Of a DNA stretch of 21,725 bases, positions 13,824 through 21,725 are shown in pieces. The position numbers were made by a program, and so were the translations under genes. The stretch is from Bacillus pseudomycoides DSM 12442 (GTDB taxonomy: Bacteria; Bacillota; Bacilli; Bacillales; Bacillaceae_G): positions 209,147-230,871 of the forward strand of contig NZ_CM000745.1 in the NCBI RefSeq assembly GCF_000161455.1, written 5' to 3'. Numbering within the stretch: the first letter of the stretch is position 1; each line of letters opens with the position of its first letter. The notes beneath the pieces were generated by a model. That model made no database searches, was not told the origin of the DNA, and saw nothing but the letters and a program-made list of their open reading frames with translations.

Positions 13824-16027
13824 GGGATTGCCCCTTTCCAAGCCTTTCTCATTTCATCAACATTTGCTATAAGTAATACTTCATTTTCTTCATTATGAAT
13901 TGTTACTTCATTTGTATTTGTGACTTCTCCAACTTGAATTGCTTCTACTGATTTCTCAAACGCTTCTTGTTGTTCACGTTTTACTGTTACGACAAAGCGT
14001 GATTGTGATTCCGAGAATAATGCCGCTGTTGCTTCCCCATCTAATTTCACAGTAGCACCTAAGTGTTTCGCACCAATTGCACTTTCAGCAATCGCAACTG
14101 CTAATCCTCCTTCTGCAACGTCATGTGCAGATTGAACAAGTCCCGCTTGAATAGCTTCTAGTAATTGTTTTTGGCGTTTTAATTCTACTTCTAAATCGAT
14201 GCTTGGTGATTGACCAAAGATTTTACCGTATACCATCTTTTGCAATTCACTTCCACCAAACTCAGCTTTTGTTTCACCAATTACATAAATAAGATCGCCA
14301 GCTTGCTTAAACTCTTGTGTTGTTACATGTTTTAAGTCATGAACAAGACCTACCATACCAACAGTCGGTGTTGGATATACAGCTTCACCGCTACGTTCAT
14401 TGTACATTGATACGTTTCCGCCGATAACTGGAGTTTGTAATGTGCGACAAGCTTCACTCATACCATCTACTGACTTCTCAATTTGCCAGAAAATCTCTGG
14501 TTTTTCTGGGTTACCAAAGTTCAAGCAATCTGTAATTGCAAGTGGTTCTCCACCAGAACATACGATATTACGTGCAGCTTCTGCTACTGCAATTTTACCG
14601 CCCATTTCAGGATCTAAGTAAATGTAGCGAGAGTTACAGTCTGTTGTCATTGCTAATGCTTTCTCTGTACCACGTACACGTACAACTGCCGCATCTGATC
14701 CTGGTGTAACAACTGTGCTTGTGCGCACTTGATAATCGTACTGATCATATACCCACTCTTTACTTGCAATCGTTGGTTGTTGTAATAGAGCTAGTAATGT
14801 CCCTTTATAGTTATCTACTTTTGGTGTTTCCATCTTCATTTCTTGGAACTCTTTAAAGTACGCTGCTTCTTTTGAAGGCTTATGATAAATTGGTGCTTCT
14901 TCTGCTAATGCATCTGCTGGAACTTCCGCTACCATTTCACCTTTATGGAATAATCGAAGCATTTTATCTTCAGTTACTTTCCCCATCGTAACTGCCGCAA
15001 GTCCGTACTTTTCAAATAAATCTACAATTTCTTGTTCTCTACCTTTTTTTACCACAATCAACATACGTTCTTGTGATTCAGATAACATCATTTCATATGG
15101 TGTCATACCTGTTTCACGTTGTGGTACATCGTCTAAGTACATTTCAATACCCATTCCTGCTTTACTTGCCATTTCTGCAGAAGATGATGTTAAACCGGCA
15201 GCTCCCATATCTTGAATTCCGACAAGAGCATCAGATTGGATCAGCTCTAGGCATGCTTCAATAAGAAGTTTCTCCATAAATGGATCGCCTACTTGTACTG
15301 CTGGACGTTTTGCTTCTGAACTCTCAGATAGTTCTTCCGATGCGAAAGTTGCACCGTGAATACCGTCGCGTCCTGTTGAAGCACCTACGTACATAACCGT
15401 ATTACCAGCACCGTGCGCTTGCCCTTTTTTAATATCTTCATGATTAATTAAACCAACGCACATTGCATTTACAAGCGGGTTGCCTTCATAACATGGATCA
15501 AACTGTACTTCTCCGCCCACAGTTGGAATACCGATGCAGTTACCATATCCTGCAATCCCTGCAACTACTTCTTCAAATAAATATTTTACGCGTGGTGATT
15601 GTAGTTCACCGAAGCGAAGTGAGTTTAATAATGCTACTGGACGTGCTCCCATAGAGAATACATCGCGAATAATACCACCAACACCCGTTGCCGCGCCTTG
15701 ATATGGCTCAATTGCTGAAGGGTGATTATGACTTTCCATTTTAAATACAACCGCTTGGTTATCACCGATATCTACAATCCCTGCACCTTCTCCAGGTCCT
15801 TGTAGTACACGCTCTCCTGTTGTTGGAAACTTACGAAGAACTGGTTTTGAGTTTTTATAACTACAGTGCTCTGACCACATAACAGAGAAAAGACCTGTTT
15901 CTGTGTAGTTCGGCAAACGACCTAAAATCTTTTCAACCATGGCAAACTCTTCGTCTGTTAGCCCCATTTCCGCATATATACGTTCTTCTTTAATTTGTGT
16001 TGGATTTGGTTCAAGCATTAACGACAT
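13808..16027 (-). CDS. purL: FGAM synthetase, synthetase subunit
   Basis: ATP-dependent amidation of FGAR to FGAM. Its 739 residues are typical of the small Bacillus PurL, which needs PurQ (glutaminase) and PurS as separate subunits. Motifs: MWSEHCSYK with H54, ESHNHPSAIEPYQGAATGVGG from residue 98, GIQDMGAAGL, and a second ATP-like domain from about residue 400. The ATG at 16025-16027 lies within the end of purQ (17-base overlap), with AGGGAAA before it. No lesions are seen. Confidence 0.97.
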   Translation of the reverse strand: MSLMLEPNPTQIKEERIYAEMGLTDEEFAMVEKILGRLPNYTETGLFSVMWSEHCSYKNSKPVLRKFPTTGERVLQGPGEGAGIVDIGDNQAVVFKMESHNHPSAIEPYQGAATGVGGIIRDVFSMGARPVALLNSLRFGELQSPRVKYLFEEVVAGIAGYGNCIGIPTVGGEVQFDPCYEGNPLVNAMCVGLINHEDIKKGQAHGAGNTVMYVGASTGRDGIHGATFASEELSESSEAKRPAVQVGDPFMEKLLIEACLELIQSDALVGIQDMGAAGLTSSSAEMASKAGMGIEMYLDDVPQRETGMTPYEMMLSESQERMLIVVKKGREQEIVDLFEKYGLAAVTMGKVTEDKMLRLFHKGEMVAEVPADALAEEAPIYHKPSKEAAYFKEFQEMKMETPKVDNYKGTLLALLQQPTIASKEWVYDQYDYQVRTSTVVTPGSDAAVVRVRGTEKALAMTTDCNSRYIYLDPEMGGKIAVAEAARNIVCSGGEPLAITDCLNFGNPEKPEIFWQIEKSVDGMSEACRTLQTPVIGGNVSMYNERSGEAVYPTPTVGMVGLVHDLKHVTTQEFKQAGDLIYVIGETKAEFGGSELQKMVYGKIFGQSPSIDLEVELKRQKQLLEAIQAGLVQSAHDVAEGGLAVAIAESAIGAKHLGATVKLDGEATAALFSESQSRFVVTVKREQQEAFEKSVEAIQVGEVTNTNEVTIHNEENEVLLIANVDEMRKAWKGAIPCLLK

Positions 16028-16694
16028 ATGTTTCCCTCCAATGTTTCAAAATAGATTGAAAGACTTTTAAACCTTCAGCGCCGCCAAGCAATTCACTCAC
16101 AGCACGCTCTGGATGTGGCATCATGCCAAGTACATTTCCTTTTTCATTTACAATACCTGCAATATCTGAAACGCTTCCGTTTGGATTGTCTACATAACGG
16201 AATGCAATTTGGTTCTTTTCTTCTAATTCTTTAAGAGTTGCTTCATCGCAGTAGTAATTTCCTTCGCCATGTGCGATTGGAATATCGATTACTTCACCCT
16301 GTTTATATTGCGACGTAAACATTGTTTCATTATTTTCCACACGTAACTGAACTGTACGGCACATAAACTTCAAGTTTTCATTTCGCATTAATGCACCTGG
16401 TAGTAATCCTGATTCAACTAAAATTTGGAATCCATTACATACACCTAAAATCGGCTTTCCTTGCTCAGCAGCTTTTTGCACTGCCTTCATTGCATTTGCA
16501 AAGCGAGAAATGGCACCACAGCGAAGATAATCACCGTAAGAGAATCCACCTGGTAAAAGAATTGCATCATACTCATCTAAATTCTCTGCATCATGCCAAA
16601 CGTAGTCTACCTCTTCACCAAGCTCATCCTTAATTGCATGAAACATATCAACATCACAGTTCGAACCTGGAAAAACGATTACGGCAAATTTCAC
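16011..16694 (-). CDS. purQ: FGAM synthetase, glutamine amidotransferase subunit
   Basis: Class I glutaminase that supplies ammonia to PurL. Its 227 residues are full length. The catalytic triad is visible: Cys86 in GVCNGFQ and His194/Glu196 in MMPHPERA, with the oxyanion-type LLPGGFSYGDYLRCG loop at about 47-60. Its ATG overlaps the purS stop by four bases and its end overlaps purL, which fits balanced production of the PurSQL complex. Confidence 0.97.
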   Translation of the reverse strand: MKFAVIVFPGSNCDVDMFHAIKDELGEEVDYVWHDAENLDEYDAILLPGGFSYGDYLRCGAISRFANAMKAVQKAAEQGKPILGVCNGFQILVESGLLPGALMRNENLKFMCRTVQLRVENNETMFTSQYKQGEVIDIPIAHGEGNYYCDEATLKELEEKNQIAFRYVDNPNGSVSDIAGIVNEKGNVLGMMPHPERAVSELLGGAEGLKVFQSILKHWRETYVVNA

Positions 16695-16945
16695 TGTGCG
16701 ACAACCTCCTCAACTTCGTAACGGAAATCTTCCATTACAACGTTCGCTAATAGTTTTTCACACATTTCTTTTACCTTGCTATCCAGATCAGTTACTGATT
16801 TATCGATTGTTAACTCCATATATTTACCAATGCGGACATCTTGTACTTCTGTAAAGGAAAGACTGTGAAGAGCACCTTTCACTGCTGTTCCTTGTGGATC
16901 TAATACGCTCTCTCTTAATGTTACATATACCTTAACTTTATACAT
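16691..16945 (-). CDS. purS: FGAM synthetase, PurS subunit
   Basis: A small 84-residue protein that bridges PurQ and PurL and helps pass ammonia between them. Family marks: the start MYKVKVYVTLRESVLDPQG, LGxV-like AVKGALHSLSF, DVRIGKYMEL, and a C-terminal CEKLLANVVMEDFRYEVEE segment. The ATG at 16943-16945 has AGGGGGAG seven bases ahead and overlaps the purC stop by eight bases. Confidence 0.95.
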   Translation of the reverse strand: MYKVKVYVTLRESVLDPQGTAVKGALHSLSFTEVQDVRIGKYMELTIDKSVTDLDSKVKEMCEKLLANVVMEDFRYEVEEVVAQ

Positions 16946-17657
16946 GTGAAGCTCCCCCTAAACGTTTTAAAATTTCTTCATATGCCTCTGTTAAATTGCC
17001 TAAATCACGGCGGAATACATCTTTATCAAATTTCTCATTGCTCTCTTCATCCCATAAACGGCAAGTATCTGGTGAAATTTCATCTGCTAATACGATTTCG
17101 CCTTCTTCTGTTACACCAAACTCTAATTTAAAATCTACTAATCTTACACGACAGCTTGCGAAGTGCTCAATCAATACTTGATTGATTTGTAGAGCTTTTT
17201 CTCTTAATGTACTTACTTGCTCTGGCGTTGCAACGTTTAATACGCGAATATGATCTTCTGTTACAAGCGGATCTCCTAAATCATCATCTTTGTAGTAAAA
17301 TTCTACGATTGGTGCTGCAAGTACAGTTCCTTCTTCCATTCCTAATCGTTTTGAAAGACTTCCTGCAATTACGTTTCTTGTGACAACCTCTAATGGAATA
17401 ATACTTACTTTTTTCACAAGCTGTTCTGTATCTGACAGCTTCTCAACAAAATGTGTTTTAATTCCCACTTCTTGTAACTTTCTGAATAAAAGAGTTGTAA
17501 TCTCATTGTTCAGACGACCTTTTCCTGTAATTGTCGCTTTTTTCTCCCCATTGAAAGCAGTAGCACTATCTTTGTACTCTACCCAAACCATATCTGCTGC
17601 TTCTGTACGATAAATTCTTTTTGCCTTACCTTCATACAGCAATTCTAGCTTTTGCAT
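16938..17657 (-). CDS. purC: SAICAR synthetase
   Basis: Joins aspartate to CAIR with ATP. I start at ATG 17655-17657 (MQKLELLYEGKAKRIY), which follows AGGGGGC by eight bases and gives the usual 239 residues; the open frame continues 19 codons upstream with a hydrophobic, Phe/Lys-rich stretch that is not part of the family. Motifs: LYEGKAKR at the start, the PLEVVTRN-x-IAGS segment, and DEISPDTCRLWD near residue 200. It sits 89 bases after purB, across a gap with a 12-pair hairpin. Confidence 0.97.
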   Translation of the reverse strand: MQKLELLYEGKAKRIYRTEAADMVWVEYKDSATAFNGEKKATITGKGRLNNEITTLLFRKLQEVGIKTHFVEKLSDTEQLVKKVSIIPLEVVTRNVIAGSLSKRLGMEEGTVLAAPIVEFYYKDDDLGDPLVTEDHIRVLNVATPEQVSTLREKALQINQVLIEHFASCRVRLVDFKLEFGVTEEGEIVLADEISPDTCRLWDEESNEKFDKDVFRRDLGNLTEAYEEILKRLGGASHV

Positions 17658-17707
17658 TTCGCAAGCCCCCTGTAGTTTGAAAAATATGAATAATTTTTTT
17701 ATAAAGA

Positions 17708-17737
17708 ATGGCACAGAATGACTCTATTCTGTGCCAT
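17708..17737 (-). other. Perfect 12-pair stem-loop between purB and purC
   Basis: ATGGCACAGAAT (17708-17719) and ATTCTGTGCCAT (17726-17737) pair perfectly around a six-base loop, 10 to 40 bases after the purB stop. On the minus strand it is followed by TCTTTATAAAAAAATT, which is not a proper U-tract. An attenuator, processing site or 3'-end stabiliser are the likely roles. Confidence 0.65.
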
Positions 17738-17746
17738 ATAAAATTA

Positions 17747-19048
17747 TCAGTTTAATCCAAGACGTTCAAAGATTGTATCAACGTGTTGTAAGTGATGCTC
17801 GTAGTTAAAGCATTCGTTGATTTCTTCTTGTGTTAATTTGCTTGTAATACGCTCATCTGCTTCTACAAGCTCCTTAAATTGTACTTGTGTCTCCCAAGCT
17901 TCCATCGCTTTAGGCTGTACGATATCGTAAGCTTCTTCACGTACCATACCTTTGTCGATTAGTGTAAGCATTACACGTTGAGAGTAAATTAAACCGTATG
18001 TTCTTTGCATATTGCGCTTCATGTTCTCTGGGAATACCGTTAAGTTTTTCACGATATTACCAAAGCGATTTAACATGTAGTTTAATGCGATTGTTGCATC
18101 TGGTAAGATAATACGTTCCGCAGAAGAATGTGAAATATCACGTTCATGCCATAATGGAACATTCTCGTAAGATGTCATCATATAACCACGGATAACACGA
18201 GCTAAACCAGTCATATTTTCAGAACCGATTGGATTTCGTTTATGTGGCATTGCAGAAGAACCTTTTTGTCCTTTCGCAAATGACTCTTCCACTTCACGTG
18301 TTTCACTCTTTTGTAAACCACGAATTTCGACTGCCATTTTCTCAATAGATGTTGCGATTAATGCAAGTGTTGACATGTAATGTGCATGACGATCACGTTG
18401 CAATGTTTGTGTTGAAATCGGAGCTGCTTCTAACCCTAAGTTTTCACAAACATATTTTTCTACGAATGGATTAATGTTCGCGTATGTACCAACTGCACCA
18501 GACAATTTACCAACGCGAACTGTATCAGCTGCTTGTTTGAAACGTTCTAAGTTACGTTTCATTTCTTCATACCAAAGACCAAGTTTTAAACCAAATGTTG
18601 TTGGTTCTGCATGAACACCGTGTGTTCTTCCCATCATAATTGTGTACTTATGCTCTTTTGCTTTGTTAGCTAAAATAGTAATGAAATTTTCTAAGTCGTT
18701 TAGTAGAATTTCATTTGCTTGTTTTAAGATATAAGATAAAGCTGTATCTACTACGTCTGTAGATGTTAAACCGTAATGTACCCATTTGCGTTCTTCACCT
18801 AATGCTGGTGTTTCTGATACAGCACGAGTGAAAGCAACTACATCATGACGTGTTTCTTTTTCAATCTCATAAATACGCTCCATATCGAATGATGCATGTT
18901 CACGAATTTTTTTCACATCTTCTTTTGGGATATCACCAAGTTCGGCCCATGCTTCACATGCTAAAATCTCAACTTCTAACCACGCTTTAAATTTGTTCTC
19001 TTCCGTCCAAATCGCACCCATTTCAGGGCGTGTATAACGACTAATCAT
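17747..19048 (-). CDS. purB: Adenylosuccinate lyase
   Basis: Fumarase-superfamily lyase acting twice in purine synthesis: SAICAR to AICAR and adenylosuccinate to AMP. I start at ATG 19046-19048 (MISRYTRPEMGAIW), preceded by GGAGGG and overlapping the purK stop by four bases. The open frame extends 12 codons further, but without family similarity. The 433 residues show H68 (TRHDV), H91 (WVHYG) and H143 (GRTHGVHAEP), corresponding to the B. subtilis active-site histidines, and the signature loop GSSAMPHKRNPIGSE (263-277). Compared with my recollection of B. subtilis PurB there is a two-residue insertion (PA at 81-82). Confidence 0.97.
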   Translation of the reverse strand: MISRYTRPEMGAIWTEENKFKAWLEVEILACEAWAELGDIPKEDVKKIREHASFDMERIYEIEKETRHDVVAFTRAVSETPALGEERKWVHYGLTSTDVVDTALSYILKQANEILLNDLENFITILANKAKEHKYTIMMGRTHGVHAEPTTFGLKLGLWYEEMKRNLERFKQAADTVRVGKLSGAVGTYANINPFVEKYVCENLGLEAAPISTQTLQRDRHAHYMSTLALIATSIEKMAVEIRGLQKSETREVEESFAKGQKGSSAMPHKRNPIGSENMTGLARVIRGYMMTSYENVPLWHERDISHSSAERIILPDATIALNYMLNRFGNIVKNLTVFPENMKRNMQRTYGLIYSQRVMLTLIDKGMVREEAYDIVQPKAMEAWETQVQFKELVEADERITSKLTQEEINECFNYEHHLQHVDTIFERLGLN

Positions 19049-20196
19049 CTTTTTCCCTCCAAAAGTTGTTCTTGATGGTCCCAAATATGCAATTCTTGCG
19101 CTTTGTCTAAAGCATCTTCAACATTTTCATTTAAAATATTTACATGCCCCATTTTACGCTGCAGCTTTGCTTCTTCTTTTCCATACAAGTGTAAATAGCA
19201 CCCGGTTAATCTATTCACTTGCTTTAGGACCCCTTCTATATGTTCGCCTAAAATGTTTACCATGACAACTGGTTTTAACAAATTTGTTTCTCCTAGAGGT
19301 AAATTACAGATTGCTCGAATATGTTGCCCAAATTGACTCGTTTCGCATGCATCAATTGTATAATGTCCTGAATTGTGAGGTCTTGGTGCTAATTCATTAA
19401 TATAAATCTCATCATCTGCCGTAGCAAACATCTCTACCGCTAGTGTTCCCACAAGCTGCAGTTCATCCGCTAGTACCTGTGCATATTCAATTCCTTTTTG
19501 TGAAAGCTCTTCTGTAATACGAGCTGGTACGATGGATTCATGTAAGATGTTATTAACGTGAATATTTTCAGCTACTGGAAATACCTTCGTTTCACCACTT
19601 ACGCTACGAGTTACAATAACTGATATTTCTTTTTCAAATGGCACCCATTTTTCAAGAATACATTCAGCTTGACTGGCAAGCTCCCATGCTCTTACAACAT
19701 CCGTCTCACTTCTTAAAACAACTTGCCCTTTTCCGTCATATCCTCCTGTTGTTGTTTTTAACACACAAGGAAAGGAAAGTTCCGTAATTGCTTCTAAAAG
19801 TTCATCTTGCTTCTTCACAAGTCTATATGGTGCTACTGGTAAACCAGCCTTTACGATTGCATTCTTTTCTGTAAAACGATTTTGCGTTTTGTTTAATAAC
19901 TGACTGCCTTGTGGTAAATACGCATGTTTTTCAAGCCATTGTAAACATCTATAATCAATATTCTCAAATTCATATGTGACAACATCGCTTATTTCCGCTA
20001 AATGCTGAATCGCTTTCAAATCATCATAAGATGCAACAATTTCAATATCAGCAACTTGTGCACATGGTGAATGCTTTGCCGGATCTAGTACAGCAATTTT
20101 ATAACCCATTTCCTTCGCTGCTAGCGCCATCATTCTTCCAAGCTGGCCACCACCAATAATGCCAATTGTTTTTCCCGGTAAAATGATTCTTGTCAT
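19045..20196 (-). CDS. purK: N5-carboxyaminoimidazole ribonucleotide synthetase
   Basis: ATP-grasp enzyme converting AIR + bicarbonate + ATP to N5-CAIR, the substrate of PurE. Its 383 residues are full length. Motifs: IGIIGGGQLGRMMALAA (11-27), CVLKTTTGGYDGKGQ in the ATP-grasp domain, and EIYINELAPRPHNSGHYT near the metal site. The ATG at 20194-20196 overlaps the purE stop by four bases and its own stop overlaps the purB start, both as ATGA. Confidence 0.97.
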   Translation of the reverse strand: MTRIILPGKTIGIIGGGQLGRMMALAAKEMGYKIAVLDPAKHSPCAQVADIEIVASYDDLKAIQHLAEISDVVTYEFENIDYRCLQWLEKHAYLPQGSQLLNKTQNRFTEKNAIVKAGLPVAPYRLVKKQDELLEAITELSFPCVLKTTTGGYDGKGQVVLRSETDVVRAWELASQAECILEKWVPFEKEISVIVTRSVSGETKVFPVAENIHVNNILHESIVPARITEELSQKGIEYAQVLADELQLVGTLAVEMFATADDEIYINELAPRPHNSGHYTIDACETSQFGQHIRAICNLPLGETNLLKPVVMVNILGEHIEGVLKQVNRLTGCYLHLYGKEEAKLQRKMGHVNILNENVEDALDKAQELHIWDHQEQLLEGKR

Positions 20197-20678
20197 ACCA
20201 ACTCACTACCTTCACGCACATTTTTCTCAATTGCTTCTCGTCTCAGTTCTAATGCATCATGTATGTCATCATGAAATGATCCAAGTATTTGTGCAGCAAG
20301 TAGTCCTGCGTTTGTTGAACCAGCCTTACCAATCGCAACAGTCGCAACTGGAACCCCTCCTGGCATTTGAACGATAGACAGTAAAGAATCTAAACCATTT
20401 AACGCTTTTGATTGAACAGGAACACCGATTACAGGAAGATTTGTCTTCGCCGCAACCATCCCTGGTAAATGAGCGGCTCCTCCAGCTCCAGCAATAATAA
20501 CTTTTAACCCACGTTCACGAGCTGTTTCTGCATATTCAAACATATAATCTGGAGTCCGATGAGCGGATACAACTTTCTTCTCATACGGAATGTGTAATTC
20601 ATCTAAAATGTCACAAGCATATTTCATTGTTTCCCAGTCTGACGTGCTTCCCATTATGATTCCAACTAGTGATTTCAT
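20193..20678 (-). CDS. purE: N5-CAIR mutase (class I PurE)
   Basis: Rearranges N5-CAIR to CAIR. I start at ATG 20676-20678 (MKSLVGIIMGSTSDW), with GGGGGGA eight bases upstream, giving the usual 161 residues; a further in-frame ATG at 20699 lies closer to the riboswitch terminator and adds seven non-family residues. Motifs: GSTSDW (10-15), SAHRTPD (38-44, catalytic His40), AGAGGAAHLPGM and PVxS-type GVPVQSKALNG. The adjacent purK supports the class I mutase role. It is the first gene of the operon. Confidence 0.97.
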   Translation of the reverse strand: MKSLVGIIMGSTSDWETMKYACDILDELHIPYEKKVVSAHRTPDYMFEYAETARERGLKVIIAGAGGAAHLPGMVAAKTNLPVIGVPVQSKALNGLDSLLSIVQMPGGVPVATVAIGKAGSTNAGLLAAQILGSFHDDIHDALELRREAIEKNVREGSELV

Positions 20679-20701
20679 ATTAGAATCCCCCCGATTCAAA
20701 T

Positions 20702-20762
20702 AAAAAAAGCCTGAAATAGAACAGTTTCTCTTTTACTATGAGAGAAAGCGCTCTACTCAGGC
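20702..20762 (-). terminator. Riboswitch-controlled terminator ahead of purE
   Basis: On the minus strand GCCTGAGTAGAGC (20762-20750) pairs with the complementary arm at 20722-20709 over 13 positions with one bulge. A run of seven T follows (complement of 20702-20708). It sits between the purine aptamer and the purE ribosome binding site, so it is the expected OFF structure when guanine or hypoxanthine is bound. Confidence 0.88.
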
Positions 20763-20802
20763 ATACGTATCCCTTGTGAATAGAAAAATACCGAGTGACT
20801 TT

Positions 20803-20873
20803 CCCCCATAGTCTAACGAATAACGGTCGTTAGGTAGAGACTTGCAGGCCATATCCCCGCGATTATATGAGGT
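20803..20873 (-). promoter_or_regulatory. Guanine-type purine riboswitch aptamer of the pur operon
   Basis: The minus-strand leader has the purine aptamer layout. P1 is CCTCAT/ATGGGG (20872-20867 with 20809-20804). Next come the conserved TATAATCGCG, P2 (GCGGG/CCTGC) with loop GATATGG, the junction CAAGTCTCTACC, and P3 (CTAACG/CGTTAG). The 3' junction reads AGACTAT: C at the position that sets specificity (C74 in xpt) predicts guanine or hypoxanthine, where adenine switches have U. A terminator follows directly. Confidence 0.93.
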
Positions 20874-20898
20874 GCGATATAATATTGTTTCTATGGAT

Positions 20899-20928
20899 AT
20901 ATTAACAACATTTCATAAGCCATGTCAA
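20899..20928 (-). promoter_or_regulatory. Sigma-A promoter of the pur operon
   Basis: The minus strand has a perfect -35 TTGACA (20928-20923) and a -10 TAATAT (20904-20899) with an 18-base spacer. The predicted start lies about 20 bases before the aptamer. No other good promoter is seen upstream of purE. Confidence 0.75.
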
Positions 20929-20931
20929 CAA

Positions 20932-20975
20932 ATAATCGAATGTTTTTTTATTAGTTATTGATATCGTTCGTGTTT
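20932..20975. promoter_or_regulatory. Pair of facing PurR boxes
   Basis: Two sites resemble the B. subtilis PurBox AWWWCCGAACWWT: ATAATCGAATGTT (20932-20944, plus strand) and, in the opposite orientation, AAACACGAACGAT on the minus strand (20975-20963). Each matches 10 of 13 positions. They face each other across 18 bases directly upstream of the -35 hexamer, close to the B. subtilis arrangement, where PurR represses unless PRPP is high. Confidence 0.65.
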
Positions 20976-21284
20976 TAGTTATATTCAAAAGAAGAAGTGA
21001 AAATATATGCAAGTGGGAAAGGGAATTAGGATAGGCGTATAAGATGCAATCATATGAAGATCTAGCCGTGTAGCGATAAAATACCTTAACCAGGATTTAA
21101 TTGAATTTCATTTTCTAAATTTATCACAATAACAGTTATTTATTTTCAAATTCATACCATGTATAACCTTAGCATAAGAAGAAGTAATCAAATTAAGGTT
21201 TAAGTAATATCATTTTTTGTATATTTAAGTGAAGCTCATGATACTATTACTATAAGTTCACACTAATTTATAGGTGGATTAATT
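20976..21284. other. Spacer without a recognisable gene
   Basis: About 300 AT-rich bases between the PurR boxes and the broken small gene. Only tiny frames of about 10-15 codons occur, without supported start sites. A weak promoter-like pair for the plus-strand gene might be TTAAGT...TACTAT (about 21225-21252), but it is not convincing. I see no RNA gene here. Confidence 0.5.
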
Positions 21285-21556
21285 ATGCAGAACCTTAATA
21301 TATGATCATATTTGTTTTTTTTCATCGCAGTAACTGGTGCAATTATTGAATCTTCCTTTATAACATCTCACTTTTTCTACTATCATTACTTCAAACCTAT
21401 ACTGCTTATAGAAATAATTAGTCCCATTATCGGAACTATTCTAGGTTCGTTCGGAAAACCTGGAAAACCAAAACAAATCACTATTATTTTAAACAGCCTC
21501 TTCTTTTTTCTTTTTTAGCATTACTAAATTTATGGATTACTACATTTGGCAAATAA
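21285..21556 (+). pseudogene. Broken gene for a small membrane protein
   Basis: ATG at 21285-21287 has a good ribosome binding site (TAGGTGG, seven bases away), but TGA stops the frame at codon 7 (21303-21305). The same frame then reads a hydrophobic protein: SYLFFFIAVTGAII, a His/Tyr-rich stretch, then ILLIEIISPIIGTILGSFG, the basic GKPGKPKQ turn and a third hydrophobic segment. It ends at TAG (21516-21518) after a T-rich run. One extra T there would continue the helix as LALLNLWITTFGK and stop at TAA (21554-21556). The ancestral product was about 90 residues with two or three membrane segments. Family unknown. Confidence 0.6.
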
Positions 21557-21566
21557 AAATGTATAC

Positions 21567-21600
21567 AAAAAAACCTAAGTCGAAACGACTTAGGTTTTTG
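21567..21600 (-). terminator. Terminator of the rRNA operon
   Basis: AACCTAAGTCG (21572-21582) and CGACTTAGGTT (21586-21596) form a perfect 11-pair stem with a three-base loop. It has a T-run on either side: complement of 21567-21573 for the minus strand, and 21595-21599 for the plus strand. It lies directly after the 5S gene and may also end transcripts from the small plus-strand gene. Confidence 0.9.
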
Positions 21601-21715
21601 CTTGGCGACGTCCTACTCTCACAGGGACAAGGTCCCAACTACCATCGGCGCTAGAGAGCTTAACTTCCGTGTTCGGTATGGGAACGGGTGTGACCTCTCT
21701 GCCATCATCACCAAA
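21601..21715 (-). rRNA. rrf: 5S ribosomal RNA
   Basis: The minus strand carries the invariant Bacillus 5S core (AGGTCACACCCGTTCCCAT, then ACCGAACACGGAAGTTAAGC), and its ends (TTTGGTGATGATGGC and GTCGCCAAG) pair as helix I. The length of about 115 bases is normal. The sequence agrees with what I recall of B. cereus 5S genes. The remaining ten bases at the right edge are spacer towards the 23S gene. The exact ends may be off by one or two bases. Confidence 0.95.
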
Positions 21716-21725
21716 CTATGAAGGC

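Noticed and set aside
19049..19084. Longer PurB N-terminus (12 extra codons)
   Set aside because: It does not match the family start, and the GGAGGG site fits the ATG at 19046-19048.
21019..21057. Tiny plus-strand frame MQVGKGIRIGV
   Set aside because: Only 11 codons, with no clear ribosome binding site or promoter.
21312..21518. An intact small gene starting at TTG 21312
   Set aside because: No ribosome binding site precedes this TTG. The good one belongs to the ATG at 21285 in the same frame, which makes the region a broken gene.

Overview
The window looks like chromosomal DNA from a low-GC Firmicute of the Bacillus cereus group. The grounds are the purEKBCSQLFMNHD gene order, a B. cereus-type 5S rRNA, proteins that match what I recall of B. 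cereus/B. anthracis purine enzymes, AT-rich spacers and GGAGG-type ribosome binding sites. The species cannot be fixed from the sequence alone.

Right end (about 20.7-21.7 kb): the end of a ribosomal RNA operon, with a 5S gene on the minus strand and its terminator. Next comes a broken small membrane-protein gene on the plus strand, then a spacer that carries the control region of the purine operon: two facing PurR-box-like sites, a sigma-A promoter, a guanine-type purine riboswitch (C at the specificity position) and its terminator.

Middle (7.7-20.7 kb): the complete minus-strand operon for de novo synthesis of IMP, plus purB, which also acts in AMP synthesis, in the order purE-K-B-C-S-Q-L-F-M-N-H-D. 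Most genes overlap by 4 to 17 bases. The three wide gaps (purB-purC, purF-purM, purH-purD) each hold a strong hairpin, and the purF-purM one looks like an internal terminator. The operon ends in a strong terminator that overlaps the purD stop codon. PurF keeps its self-processing N-terminus but appears to have Tyr at the fourth iron-sulfur ligand position known from B. subtilis.

Left (0.5-7.6 kb): the accessory part and the most interesting region. A sigma-54 activator is read rightward from a TTG start. Divergent from it lies a minus-strand cluster: a short-chain dehydrogenase, a diverged pair resembling the two glycine dehydrogenase subunits (GcvPA, GcvPB), and an amino acid permease. A near-perfect -24/-12 sigma-54 promoter sits in front of the dehydrogenase, and a palindrome suited to the activator lies about 65-80 bases further upstream. 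No GcvT, GcvH or lipoylation gene is present, and several glycine-cleavage active-site loops are changed. I infer a sigma-54-switched catabolic pathway for an unidentified amino acid rather than a second glycine cleavage system. The permease frame is cut by an in-frame TAG in its last membrane segment, and a recognisable tail continues to a stop at 529-531.

Far left: the last 22 codons of a Gly/Met-rich protein and a 460-base spacer with hairpins and an inverted repeat.
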